Source: an uncultured Bacteroidota bacterium
GTDB lineage: Bacteria > Bacteroidota > Bacteroidia > 2-12-FULL-35-15
Reading direction: 5' to 3'
Length of the DNA: 64,000 nucleotides
NCBI GenBank assembly: GCA_903847205.1
Contig: CAINDA010000067.1
Location: forward strand, 1-64,000
Below the pieces are notes generated by a model. The model saw only the letters and a list, made by a program, of their open reading frames with translations, searched no databases and was not told the origin of the DNA. Numbering within the stretch: the first letter of the stretch is position 1; the number at the start of each line of letters is the position of its first letter. Positions 27,762-51,486 of this stretch are shown piece by piece. A program made the translations under genes and the position numbers.

Positions 27762-28271
27762 CTATCGTCCGAACATTTTATCATCTTTGTCTTCACGCGT
27801 TCCATCTTCTAAAGGATATTCTTTGCGCATAGGATGATAAGTCATGTCTTCCATATTCAATATTCTCTTTAAATTCGGATGTCCTTTGAAAATGATGCCG
27901 AAAAAATCGAACTCCTGACGTTCCATCCAATTCGCGCCTAAAAAAACAGGAGTAATTGTTGGGACATTCGGATCGTTTATGCTGAAAAATATTTTTAAAC
28001 GGATTCTGAAATTTTTTGTCAGACTGTGCAGCTGATACATAACGCCAAGTTCCTGCCCTTTGTTCTCAGGATAATGCAAGCCGGCTAATGTAGTAAGGTA
28101 TTGAAAGGATAAATCTTCGTCATCGTACAGAAACTTAACAACATTGCAGATAATATCGCGGTTAAGTATGAAAACAGGATAGTCTGCTGAAATTTCAGAT
28201 GAAAGCAGTCCTTCACCAAATTGTGCTTTTAATTTGTCCTGCACGGTTTTTAATAACGCCTCTTTGTCCAT
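27762..28271 (-). CDS. nuoC: NADH-quinone oxidoreductase subunit C
   Basis: 169 residues, the 30-kDa subunit. The family signature reads WMERQEFDFFGIIFKGHPNL, then KRILNMEDMTYHPMRKEYPLED. One base separates it from nuoB. Confidence 0.95.
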   Translation of the reverse strand: MDKEALLKTVQDKLKAQFGEGLLSSEISADYPVFILNRDIICNVVKFLYDDEDLSFQYLTTLAGLHYPENKGQELGVMYQLHSLTKNFRIRLKIFFSINDPNVPTITPVFLGANWMERQEFDFFGIIFKGHPNLKRILNMEDMTYHPMRKEYPLEDGTREDKDDKMFGR

Positions 28272-28272
28272 A

Positions 28273-28830
28273 TTATTCCATTCCGTATTTTTCCATCAAT
28301 GCTTTGTATTCAGGCTGGTTTCTGCGCCTCACAGTTTCTGATTCAGCCAGTTTTTGAATCATCAGTATGCCGTCCAATACTTGTTCGGGGCGGGGCGGAC
28401 AGCCTGGTACATATACATCAACCGGAATAATTCTATCAATTCCCTGCAGTACGCTGTAAGTATCAAATATACCGCCGCTTGATGCGCAGGCCCCCATTGA
28501 CAGTACCCATCTCGGCTCTGCCATCTGCTCATATACCTGGCGTAATATCGGACCCATTTTTTTTGAAATGGTCCCCATTACCATTAATAAATCAGCTTGA
28601 CGGGGGGAGAAACTTAAACGTTCGGCTCCGAAACGACCTAAATCATAGGTTGATGCGGCTGTTGCCATAAACTCTATACCGCAGCAGGAAGTGGCAAAAG
28701 GCAGTGGCCATAAAGAATTTTTACGGCCTAAACCAACGGCCTTATCCATTGTAGTGGCAAAAAAGCCTGGACCTTCAATGCCATCGGGAGCCTGTACTAT
28801 ATTGATGTTTGATTTTTCTATTTCACTCAT
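28273..28830 (-). CDS. nuoB: NADH-quinone oxidoreductase subunit B
   Basis: 185 residues from the ATG at 28830 (MSEIEKSNINIVQAPDG); the eight-codon extension to 28854 comes from hairpin sequence. Cluster N2 ligands are visible: the tandem Cys pair in FATSCCGIEFMA, the Cys in SMGACASSGG and that in VPGCPPRPEQVL. This is the last iron-sulfur cluster before quinone. Confidence 0.96.
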   Translation of the reverse strand: MSEIEKSNINIVQAPDGIEGPGFFATTMDKAVGLGRKNSLWPLPFATSCCGIEFMATAASTYDLGRFGAERLSFSPRQADLLMVMGTISKKMGPILRQVYEQMAEPRWVLSMGACASSGGIFDTYSVLQGIDRIIPVDVYVPGCPPRPEQVLDGILMIQKLAESETVRRRNQPEYKALMEKYGME

Positions 28831-28946
28831 TTCTTTACCCTTCCAATCCCCCATAAAAGGGAGTTTTAACGAATTTATTGTATTTCTAAAATGGCATTCA
28901 AATCAAGCAGCCTCCTGTTTTAAGGAGGTGATTGAAACAGGGGATA

Positions 28947-29324
28947 TTACTCCCACTTTAGCGCACCTTTTTTAATGATATAATAAAATCCTACTAATAA
29001 CAATGCAACAAATGTCAGCATTTCAATAAATCCGGGCAGTCCCAGATTTTTAAAATTCACAGCCCATGGGTACATAAAAATAACTTCCACGTCAAACAAT
29101 ACAAATAATATTGCGACTAAAAAATATTTAATTGAAAAAGGGAAACGTGCATTTCCCTGCACTTCAATACCGCACTCGAAGGTGGCTTCTTTAATTTTTG
29201 ATTTTCTTTTTGGGCCTAGCCAATGTGTCACAATTAGAATGGCAATAACCACGGCCAAAGCGACAATAAACATTAATGCGACAGGTAAAAAATCGAGAGG
29301 GGAACTAGCAGCTGTTACGGGCAT
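28947..29324 (-). CDS. nuoA: NADH-quinone oxidoreductase subunit A
   Basis: 125 residues, three membrane helices. Start set at the ATG at 29324 (MPVTAASSPLDFLPV); an in-frame TTG two codons upstream is an alternative. ATFECGIEVQGNARFPFSIKYFLVAILFVLFDVEVIFMYPW is the diagnostic middle stretch in several pieces, with the conserved Cys and the DVE of helix 2. First gene of the complex I operon. Confidence 0.95.
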   Translation of the reverse strand: MPVTAASSPLDFLPVALMFIVALAVVIAILIVTHWLGPKRKSKIKEATFECGIEVQGNARFPFSIKYFLVAILFVLFDVEVIFMYPWAVNFKNLGLPGFIEMLTFVALLLVGFYYIIKKGALKWE

Positions 29325-29462
29325 ATACAAAAGGTGTTAAGTATATTACTTTACCGAGCGCAATTTTAGGTATTTATTTTTATATAACCAAGATTTGATT
29401 AACAAAATTATTTTTTTTACAAACCGCAATATTTTTTTGTTTAAAATAAAATTTCTGAAGCC

Positions 29463-29740
29463 TTAATACTCATTCTTCAACAGTTCGATTTTATTCAGTT
29501 TCTCAATATAATCAAATGATTTATTGTTTTTTTTAGGAGTTTTAAGCACTTCCTGTTTTTTATCATTAAAAAATGAAATCCCCAGCCTTATTTTTTACCA
29601 ATTTTTTCATTGGATTGATTTATTTGTGATTCGAAAACTTTATATATAGATAGTCTAATAAATCATTTGGAACATCCATATAGAAATTTGATTTTGGGGG
29701 ATGCCTTAAAATTTTTGCAATTCCATTATATTTTGCATGG
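29463..29740 (-). pseudogene. Decayed gene remnant beside the insertion sequence
   Basis: On the minus strand an open stretch begins at the IS boundary (HAKYNGIAKILRHPPKSNF...) and meets an in-frame TAA after SNHK. It continues INPMKKLVKNKAGDFIF and stops again. A shift of frame restores FNDKKQEVLKTPKKNNK and ends KIELLKNEY at the TAA at 29463-29465. The composition looks coding, but I cannot name the family. I infer a gene cut by the IS and since degraded. Confidence 0.4.
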
Positions 29741-30672
29741 TTAATTCAAGTTGCTAGTTAGTGATTTTATTAATTTGTAATCCAAAGATTAATAGAATCA
29801 GCGTAATCAAAAATCCAGCACGTTTTATAACGTGAACAGTTCTTGAGAACATATTTTTGATATCACTAATTGTTGTTTCTACTCTTTTTCTCATTTTTAA
29901 TTTTTGTTGAACAGCTTCTATAGTGTCTTTCCTTTTTGAATTCGACTTGTGTTGAATCTTCAATAAAACTCATTGTTTAGAAAACATTTCATCCTCTATT
30001 TTATAATCTGTATATGCAATTCTCCGTAAACACTTGCTTCTGGGGGAAGTCCATGCATTATTTTTTCTGTTGATTTCACACCACCTTGATTACCTGGAGC
30101 AAAGCAAAAAGCTGCTGGTATTCCTGAGCTCGTTGTTAATAGCTGCACTTTAACTCCGTAAAAAAATCTTCTCAGACTTGCTGTAAATCCTCTCCCTTTT
30201 TTGCTCTGCATCAGTTTGCTATTCATAATCCTAATGTTGTCGGATACTGCAACAGGGAAGGAAGTTACAATGTAATGAAGTTCAGAACAAAATGCTTTTA
30301 AATAATCCCCAACTTGCGTGAATAAATCATACATCAATCGTCCTATAGGATTGAGTCTGCGATTAAATTTACTTTTATCAAGCATCTTTTGAAGATAACA
30401 ATGACTTTTCATAAAATGAATTGCATGGCAGTGGTTTCCTCCAAAATAAAGTGCCGAAACAATTGCTGTTGTTGCAATTTCGCTGTCACTTACTTTTCAT
30501 CTACTATCTTCTTAGTGCTTAATTCCACTAAATAAATCATCAATCAAACAGAAAATGGATAAAATTTTATTCCTGGTTAGCCTTGGTTTTGTTTTTTAAG
30601 TTCGCAAGACAAAATTACTTAACCTTTGATTAGCCCACTTTTCAAAGGCCATTAACTAGCAACTTGAATTAA
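29741..30672. mobile_element. Inactivated IS982-family insertion sequence
   Basis: The ends are perfect 20-bp inverted repeats: TTAATTCAAGTTGCTAGTTA at 29741-29760 and its exact reverse complement at 30653-30672. The total of about 930 bp and the transposase type suit IS982. The outer TTAA on both sides could be a target duplication rather than part of the repeat (TTAA is its own reverse complement), in which case the true ends are 16 bp. The transposase inside is broken. Confidence 0.85.
29754..30595 (-). pseudogene. IS982-family transposase, broken
   Basis: Reading right to left: KPRLTRNKILSIFCLIDDLF, an in-frame TAA and TGA near 30497-30512, then KVSDSEIATTAIVSALYFGG. The central part has FNRRLNPIGRLMYDLF, SFPVAVSDNIRI and FYGVKVQLLTTSSGIPAAF, typical of the IS982 DDE domain. 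Next comes a frameshift near 29964-29995, then RKRVETTISDIKNMF...LILLIFGLQINKI, the family C-terminus. Two stops plus one frameshift make it non-functional unless supplied in trans. The final TAG lies inside the left inverted repeat. Confidence 0.87.
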
Positions 30673-30952
30673 TTAGAATTAAATCCGTTAGATAGGTTAT
30701 GAAAATCACGATGTTAACAGCAGTTCAAAAGCGAAGACAAATGCTTTGTTTTAGTGGTGCAAAAAAAGAAAAATTGGAATAAAAAAATTATTGAATTAAC
30801 AAAAGAAAAATCTACATCACTTTAAATGGTCGATAAAATTTGCAGCACTCTAAAATCAAAAAAATATTAGTGCGGAGTTACAGAAAATTTCTTTTTTAAA
30901 GATTAATTTTCTTTTTTCAATATTGAAAAAAACACATGAAATACTCTTTAGT

Positions 30953-31483
30953 TTATAATACAATCTTCTGAAATAAATCCCATATAACAATTCCTGCGCT
31001 CACAGCAATATTCAAAGAGTGTTTAGTACCCACCTGGGGTATTTCAATAACACCGGTGCTAACATCAATTACTTCCTGTGTTACACCTTTTACTTCATTG
31101 CCAAAAACAACAGCAACACTCTCCTTCTTTTCTGGAATAAAATCATTCAACATAACTGCAGATTCTGTCTGTTCAACTGCGTAAACTTTGTAGTTGTTTT
31201 GTTTTAATTCATCAACTGCTTCAAGTGTGCTTTTAAAATATTTCCAGGTAACACTATCCGTCGAGCCTAAAGCGGTTTTTTGAATATCTTTGTTAGGCGG
31301 GGTTCCTGTTATACCGCAAAGATAAATCGCTTGGACTAAAAATGCATCAGCAGTTCTAAAAACAGACCCAACGTTATTCAGACTTCTGATATTATCAAGC
31401 ACAATAATAACAGGTGTTTTAGCGGCCTCTTTAAATTCGCCTGTTGTTTTTCGATTTAATTCTTTATTCAATAATTTTCTCAT
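30953..31483 (-). CDS. RNA methyltransferase of the TrmH/SpoU family
   Basis: 176 residues, a minimal SPOUT domain without the N-terminal substrate-binding extension. Motif 1 is LDNIRSLNNVGSVFRTADAF, motif 2 is VAVVFGNEVKGV, and motif 3 is IEIPQVGTKHSLNIAVSAGIVIWDL, which forms the knot that holds S-adenosylmethionine. These enzymes 2'-O-methylate ribose in tRNA or rRNA. The exact target cannot be assigned; short stand-alone members resemble TrmL or TrmH. Stands alone, with AT-rich spacers on both sides. Confidence 0.9.
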   Translation of the reverse strand: MRKLLNKELNRKTTGEFKEAAKTPVIIVLDNIRSLNNVGSVFRTADAFLVQAIYLCGITGTPPNKDIQKTALGSTDSVTWKYFKSTLEAVDELKQNNYKVYAVEQTESAVMLNDFIPEKKESVAVVFGNEVKGVTQEVIDVSTGVIEIPQVGTKHSLNIAVSAGIVIWDLFQKIVL

Positions 31484-46386
<14,903 letters not shown>

Positions 46387-46577
46387 TTTATAGAAGGCAC
46401 TTTGGTTAATTTATAACATTATTAAGCAATTGGCGAAAGAGATAAATTATTAATGGTAGGGCAGCCAGATAATATAATGGAACTACGAACAAAATTTTTT
46501 AACTATCATTAATTAGTTTCGATCGTATTGCAAATTAAAATACATTACTGTATTTAGAACAAAATCATAGCTTGAAC

Positions 46578-46613
46578 AAAAAACCGCCTGCAATACTGCA
46601 TGGCGGTTTTTTT
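46578..46613. terminator. Bidirectional intrinsic terminator after the giant gene
   Basis: AAAAAACCGCC (46578-46588) pairs perfectly with GGCGGTTTTTT (46602-46612). The inner TGCA...TGCA can extend the stem. It ends transcripts from the giant gene (plus) and probably from the convergent gene at 46684 (minus). Just downstream, CATTTGTCATTAGTT is duplicated in tandem at 46614-46643. Confidence 0.88.
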
Positions 46614-46683
46614 CATTTGTCATTAGTTCATTTGTCATTAGTTTCTTGTCTAATGCCTCTTGCCTAATGACAAGTGCCTATTA

Positions 46684-47343
46684 TTATGCAATTGTTGTTG
46701 AAATAATATCGCTGAGCGGCCCTTTTTCTCCATGGGTATTTACATAACATGTGCGGAAATGAGCTTTTTTGCTTACATCGGCATCGGTAAATATAACATT
46801 GGCCAAAAATTTATGAATTTCCATAAGGCGCAAAATATCCCATACAATGGGTGATGTAGGCGTATCCTGAATACCAACATGCAGATGAACATGCTGTCCG
46901 GAAGGCATTGAATTGGTATTTGGAAATGCAGGATCGGTGATACGAAGTTTTGCCTGCAGGTGCGATATTTCATCAATATGAAGAGATGGAGAATGATCGG
47001 CCACTGTTGCCGCTATATGCGTAGTACTTTGGCCAATGTTAAGTGTAGAACGATCGGTGTTGGTTAGTGCCGATGTTGGAATATCATTATAAATAGAGGA
47101 TAATAATAGTTTCCAATCGGCAATCATACTATTCACTTGTTCCCTTATCTGGGAAGTTACCAAGGCTGGGTCGATATATTTTGCCCATAAAGTATCCCAG
47201 GCAGTTTTTTTATCATTCATAGCCTGCAGATTTGCTGTTGAAATAACAAAGCGAACTGCATTAGTATTTAAATAAGAAACAGCATTTAAAATATAGGTAT
47301 TAAATGCGTGGTGTGTTGATGGAAACGGGCCTCCTGATGGCAT
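46684..47343 (-). CDS. Hypothetical protein, 219 residues
   Basis: No signal peptide or membrane segment. The first ~130 residues are helical and include LWAKYIDPALVTSQIREQV. The second part ends in ARF-like strands, HFRTCYVNTHGEKGPLSDI, recalling the fibronectin-III-like end found in uncharacterised Bacteroidota proteins, but I cannot name a family. Several His residues cluster in GQHVHLHVG. It starts at an ATG at 47343 and is convergent with the giant gene. Function unknown. Confidence 0.65.
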   Translation of the reverse strand: MPSGGPFPSTHHAFNTYILNAVSYLNTNAVRFVISTANLQAMNDKKTAWDTLWAKYIDPALVTSQIREQVNSMIADWKLLLSSIYNDIPTSALTNTDRSTLNIGQSTTHIAATVADHSPSLHIDEISHLQAKLRITDPAFPNTNSMPSGQHVHLHVGIQDTPTSPIVWDILRLMEIHKFLANVIFTDADVSKKAHFRTCYVNTHGEKGPLSDIISTTIA

Positions 47344-47492
47344 AGTTTTATGAATTAAAGGTTAGTAATTTTAATTTTTGATGCAAACTTATTAAAGATT
47401 TTATAACCGGCAAATTTTTTTGTATTTTTTTTGCTGATAATAGCTTTATCCTGCAATAATGCATATTTATTACGTGTTATAACATCTTTATT

Positions 47493-47744
47493 TGAGGAAG
47501 AAGAGAAGCTTACCCTCGAGCAGGAGCCGCTAATCCTCAAGGATTAGAAGTTTATACTCGAGTGAGAGAACTTTTCACTCAAGTGTGAGAAGTATTCACT
47601 AGAGTGAGAGAAGCTTTCACTCGAGTGTGAGAAGTTTAAACTCAAGCTAGAAAAGTTTACACTCACGCGGGAGAAGTTTACACTTGAGTGAGAGAAGTTT
47701 ACACTCGAGTGGGAGCGGTTAATCCTCAAGGATAAAAGAATTAT
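47493..47744. repeat. 21-bp tandem array, about 12 units
   Basis: Units begin at 47493, 47514, 47535, 47556 and every 21 bases on to 47724, in perfect register. The consensus is ACTCGAGTGAGAGAAGTTTAC, with a palindromic ACTCGAGT core in several copies. The units at both edges carry AATCCTCAAGGAT instead. In one minus-strand frame the array would read as heptads HSSVNFS, but only TTG starts exist and a stop falls inside, so I treat it as non-coding. Position: 5' side of both the 46684 gene and phoH. Confidence 0.85.
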
Positions 47745-47957
47745 TGAACATTAATATTAATACAGCGTTACAGTGCCATGGGATATATAATATTCCCGCA
47801 AAAATTTCGTTTAAATAAAACTTAACCGCAATATTATATTAACCTTAATCCAGCAGAATTAGTAAACAACAATGTGTTCATTACTTTATAAGATGTTTTA
47901 AAAATATGTTTTAAGTTTATATAGTTTTATCACACATTCAAAAAAAACAGCCGCATC

Positions 47958-49286
47958 ATGATAAATGAAAAAAAAATTTTTGTATTAGATACTTCCGTAA
48001 TCATCTATGACCACAATGCAGCCAAGAGTTTCCAGGAGCATGATATAGTGATACCAATTACAGTTTTAGAGGAGCTTGATAATTTCAAAAAAGGCAACGA
48101 TACTAAAAATTTTGCTGCCCGTGAATTCACCCGGTACATTGATAAAATTTCGAAAGACAATACGCTGCAGGATTGGATACATATAAATGGCAAAGGCCAT
48201 GGGATGATTAAAATTGAAATGAACCAAAGCTCAAAAATTGATGCTGAAAAGGTTTTTGGAGAGAAAAAAGCTGATCACCGTATTTTAAACTGTGCTCTTT
48301 ATATTTCGGAAAAATATCCCGACCGTAAAGTGATAATGGTTACCAAGGATATTAATCTCCGCATTAAAGCGAAATCGCTCAGCTTAACTGCCGAAGATTA
48401 TGAAACAGGCAAGATTAAAGATGTAAGCGAGCTTTATACAGGATGCAGCGAAATACTTAAAGCGCCTCTTGAACTTATCAATGAAATTTATGAGAAGGGA
48501 TTTATTGAACCGGCAAAGCTGTTGAAAAAACAAAAGGCGCCGTCGAATCATTTTTATATTTTAAAAAACGGCGCTAAATCGGTGCTGGCAACCTACAGCC
48601 CGAGCAAAGATATTATTGAACGCATTAAAAAAGTAACCGCTTTTGGTGTTACACCGCAGAATGCCGAGCAGGCTTTTGCATTGGATGCGATAATGAACCC
48701 GGATGTTAAATTGGTATCTATTCAGGGTGTAGCAGGTACCGGCAAAACACTGCTGTCGCTTGCGGGAGCTTTGGAACAGCGCAGAAATTTCCATCAGATT
48801 TATTTAGCACGCCCCGTTGTGCCTTTAAGCAATAAGGATATCGGCTATCTGCCGGGTGATATTAAATCGAAATTAAATCCATACATGGAGCCGCTGTGGG
48901 ATAATCTTAAATTTATTAAAGGGCTGTTTACTGAAAAGGACCGGGAATACAAGCAGATTACAGAGATGTCGGAAAACGAAAAACTGGTTATCTGTCCGCT
49001 TGCATACATACGCGGCCGCAGTTTATCAAATGTGTTTTTTATTGTTGATGAAGCTCAGAATCTTACACCGCATGAAGTAAAAACAATTATTTCGCGCGCG
49101 GGAGAAAACACTAAAATGATTTTTACCGGTGATATTTATCAAATAGATACTCCATATCTGGATACTCAAAGTAATGGTTTAAGTTACTTAATCGACAGAT
49201 TGAAAAATCAAAAATTATATGCACACATTACTCTCGAAAAAGGAGAGCGTTCGGAACTCGCTAATTTAGCGAATGAATTTTTATAG
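47958..49286 (+). CDS. PhoH-family ATPase with N-terminal PIN domain
   Basis: 442 residues. The PIN nuclease domain (~1-140) starts KKIFVLDTSVIIYDHNA and carries acidic residues in VLDTS, LEELDNF and VTKDINLRIKA. The PhoH/RecD-like ATPase domain (~230-440) has the Walker A GVAGTGKTLLSLAGALEQ near residue 256 and the Walker B VFFIVDEAQNLTPHE. PIN-PhoH proteins (PhoH2 type) are RNA helicase-RNases in the species studied. Complete length, ATG start. It stands alone between the 21-bp array and a terminator. Confidence 0.93.
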   Translation: MINEKKIFVLDTSVIIYDHNAAKSFQEHDIVIPITVLEELDNFKKGNDTKNFAAREFTRYIDKISKDNTLQDWIHINGKGHGMIKIEMNQSSKIDAEKVFGEKKADHRILNCALYISEKYPDRKVIMVTKDINLRIKAKSLSLTAEDYETGKIKDVSELYTGCSEILKAPLELINEIYEKGFIEPAKLLKKQKAPSNHFYILKNGAKSVLATYSPSKDIIERIKKVTAFGVTPQNAEQAFALDAIMNPDVKLVSIQGVAGTGKTLLSLAGALEQRRNFHQIYLARPVVPLSNKDIGYLPGDIKSKLNPYMEPLWDNLKFIKGLFTEKDREYKQITEMSENEKLVICPLAYIRGRSLSNVFFIVDEAQNLTPHEVKTIISRAGENTKMIFTGDIYQIDTPYLDTQSNGLSYLIDRLKNQKLYAHITLEKGERSELANLANEFL

Positions 49287-49311
49287 TTAAAGCAGCAGAT
49301 AAATTCAAAAT

Positions 49312-49342
49312 AGCTGTTCCAAGGTTTTGGAGCAGCTTTTTT
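49312..49342 (+). terminator. Intrinsic terminator after phoH-family gene
   Basis: AGCTGTTCCAA pairs with TTGGAGCAGCT (one mismatch) around a GGTT loop, followed by a T-run. Confidence 0.8.
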
Positions 49343-49481
49343 ATTTTCCTGCTTTCCTGATTCGTCATAAAATATATTCCTGTTTTATATTAATTTGCCG
49401 GCCGAATAAAATCCTATGCGCATACAGCAATAGTATGATTATACTATACATTGGATAAATATGTTTAATAGCAGCGGGACG

Positions 49482-49514
49482 AAACCTGTCAGGTTTTCAA
49501 AACCTGACAGGTTT
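49482..49514. repeat. Nested palindromic element
   Basis: AAACCTGTCAGGTTTT and AAAACCTGACAGGTTT form a perfect 16-bp inverted repeat with one base between. Each arm is itself a palindrome (AACCTG-N-CAGGTT). I recall this element as a recurrent intergenic sequence in Bacteroidota genomes, but cannot check copy number here. Confidence 0.75.
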
Positions 49515-49577
49515 ATTCATACTTATTTATGATTTTACAGAGTATAAATTTATCCCATTTTCAGCCTAATAAAAAAT

Positions 49578-50579
49578 ATGAAGCATTCTAACATCCCGAT
49601 ATTCCTGCCGGAGCTGGCCTGTCCGCACCAATGTGTTTTCTGCAATCAGGAAAAAATAAGCGGAACGCTCTCTATTCCTAAGCCGGAGGACGTAAGTAAA
49701 ATCATTGAAACTCATCTGAGCTCATTGAAAGAAAAAAGAATTGTTGACATTGCTTTTTTTGGCGGAAGCTTTACAGGGATATCTATTGATCTTCAGGAAA
49801 AATATTTGAAGGAAGCCTTTAAATTCATTCATAGCGGGATTGTTTCAGGGATAAGGATATCTACCCGCCCTGATTATATTGAGCAGGAGAAACTTGATCT
49901 GCTGAAGAAATACGGTGTTACTACTATTGAACTTGGCGCGCAGAGCACCAATAATGAAGTGCTGAATAAATCAGGAAGGGGTCATAACTTTGAATCCATT
50001 AAAAAGGCAGCGGCATTAATTCTTGAAAATGGCTTTCAGCTTGGTCTTCAGATGATGATAGGTCTGCCGTATGATACTTTTGAAAGATCACTGCAGACTG
50101 CGAACGACATAGCTGCGCTGGGTGCACAGAGTACACGCATTTATCCTACAGTAATTATTAAAGAAACCGTTTTGGAACAGCTTTACAATAAGGGGAAATA
50201 CAAACCCTTATCGCTGGAAGAAGCCGTAGTATGGACAAAGGAGCTTGTTAAGGTTTTTGAGAAAAACAATATCAATATACTGCGAATCGGGCTGCATCCG
50301 TCAGAAGAATTAAAGCCCGGCAAATCACTTGCTGCAGGACCTTTTCATCCTTCATTTAAGGAAATGGTAATGAGTAAAATTTGGAATGAACTAATTTTTA
50401 ATGCGCTCGAAAATAAAAATCCGGAGAATGCATCTTTCAGAATAAATGATAAACAATTAAATTTTGCAGTCGGTTTTAATGGAAGCAACAAAAAGGAACT
50501 AGAGCAAAAAGGAATAAACACAAGGTTTACAGCCGACAGCAGTTTATCCAAATACCAATTTGATGTTAGCTATAATTGA
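49578..50579 (+). CDS. Radical SAM protein, Elp3-like without acetyltransferase domain
   Basis: 333 residues. The iron-sulfur motif is C15-x3-C19-x2-C22 (ELACPHQCVFCNQ). Other conserved parts are DIAFFGGSFTGI, RISTRPDYI, TTIELGAQSTNNEVLNKSGRGH and LGLQMMIGLPYDT. This resembles the radical SAM half of Elp3 and the family often annotated COG1243-like. There is no GNAT domain at the C-terminus, so tRNA wobble modification is possible but not shown. Its last 17 bases overlap the next gene, so the two are translationally coupled. Confidence 0.85.
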   Translation: MKHSNIPIFLPELACPHQCVFCNQEKISGTLSIPKPEDVSKIIETHLSSLKEKRIVDIAFFGGSFTGISIDLQEKYLKEAFKFIHSGIVSGIRISTRPDYIEQEKLDLLKKYGVTTIELGAQSTNNEVLNKSGRGHNFESIKKAAALILENGFQLGLQMMIGLPYDTFERSLQTANDIAALGAQSTRIYPTVIIKETVLEQLYNKGKYKPLSLEEAVVWTKELVKVFEKNNINILRIGLHPSEELKPGKSLAAGPFHPSFKEMVMSKIWNELIFNALENKNPENASFRINDKQLNFAVGFNGSNKKELEQKGINTRFTADSSLSKYQFDVSYN

Positions 50580-51258
50580 CAGCAGAGCGCCGAGTGAAGC
50601 TATTGTAAATTTAAAGAAACATGCAGCTGCTGTGTTTCAATTTGCATCGGATGGAATAACATTTAATTCTATTTCGGGCCACCCTGATATTTTTATTTAC
50701 CAGGATGAATCCAGCCTTGTTATTGCTCCTAATGCACCTTTAGCTTTGTTTGAGTTTTTAGATGAGCACAATGCGGCTTATATTTTGGGCGAGAAAAATG
50801 TGGGAGAGAGTTTTGAGAACAGCGTTTTGTACAACTGCATCAGCACTGCAGATTATTTGTTTCATAAATCAGGATTCACTGATGCTTCAATCATTAAAGT
50901 AAACGGCGGAAAAGAATTTATTAATCTGCCGCAAGCTTATACCAGATGCAGTTTAACGCATCTCGGGAGCAATAGATATATTACATCTGACAAAGGAATT
51001 GAGAAAAAACTCTTAGCAAAAGAATTGGATTGTTTTTATTTTTCTCCTGAAGAAATCTCTATAATAGGCCACCAGCATGGGTTTTTGGGCGGTACAAACG
51101 GACTGTATAGGAATAAATTATTTTTTATCGGCAATATTAATCTGCATAAGCAGGGCAAGGCCTTGAGAAATTATATCGAAAATTGCGGGATTGAAATTGT
51201 TTCCCTTGCTGACAGCTTGCTGTACGACGGCGGCGGCATTTTATTTATTGATAAGTAA
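50563..51258 (+). CDS. DUF6873-like protein of unknown function
   Basis: 231 residues from the ATG at 50563 (MLAIIDSRAPSEAIVNLKK); an in-frame TTG lies one codon before. The fold pattern with RCSLTHLGSNRYITSDKGIEKKL and HQHGFLGGTNGLYRNKLFFIGNI suggests the arginine-deiminase-like GME fold reported for DUF6873, recognised from memory. Catalytic residues cannot be confirmed. The overlap with the radical SAM gene implies a joint function. Confidence 0.65.
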   Translation: MLAIIDSRAPSEAIVNLKKHAAAVFQFASDGITFNSISGHPDIFIYQDESSLVIAPNAPLALFEFLDEHNAAYILGEKNVGESFENSVLYNCISTADYLFHKSGFTDASIIKVNGGKEFINLPQAYTRCSLTHLGSNRYITSDKGIEKKLLAKELDCFYFSPEEISIIGHQHGFLGGTNGLYRNKLFFIGNINLHKQGKALRNYIENCGIEIVSLADSLLYDGGGILFIDK

Positions 51259-51264
51259 TCCCGA

Positions 51265-51444
51265 TTATTCTTTCGATTTATCCGGCAGAAAAAAAAGAAT
51301 AATTGTTGCAACAACCGGGAGCGCCAAGCCTATTAAAAACCATTTCTTACCGCTGCGCCCCAGACGGACTGCGAGTTTTGAAGTAATAATAGGAACGCTG
51401 AACAAAAATAAAAGTCCTATGCTGAAAATAACAACTGCTCCCAT
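51265..51444 (-). CDS. Small membrane protein, 59 residues
   Basis: ATG at 51444, stop TAA at 51265. The sequence starts MGAVVIFSIGLLFLFSVPII, has a basic middle (KLAVRLGRSGKKWF), then a second hydrophobic segment (LIGLALPVVATIILFF) and a charged end (LPDKSKE). Two helices with a positive loop are typical of a real small inner-membrane protein. The overlapping plus-strand frame (51191-51454) has no such pattern. Function unknown; convergent with the gene ending at 51258 and upstream RND genes are on the same strand. Confidence 0.65.
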   Translation of the reverse strand: MGAVVIFSIGLLFLFSVPIITSKLAVRLGRSGKKWFLIGLALPVVATIILFFLPDKSKE

Positions 51445-51486
51445 AGCGCTCTAATTCTTTTTCTTCAAAGTTTTTCTGTATTTCTT

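Noticed and set aside
47544-47729. Small heptad-repeat protein coded in the 21-bp array
   Set aside because: Only a TTG start, stop codons on both sides, and no ribosome-binding or signal features; kept as a hypothesis in the repeat entry.
47493-47744. CRISPR array
   Set aside because: Units are contiguous 21-mers with no unique spacers and no cas genes nearby.
51191-51454. 87-codon plus-strand frame after the DUF6873-like gene
   Set aside because: Overlaps the better minus-strand membrane protein and has no recognisable pattern.
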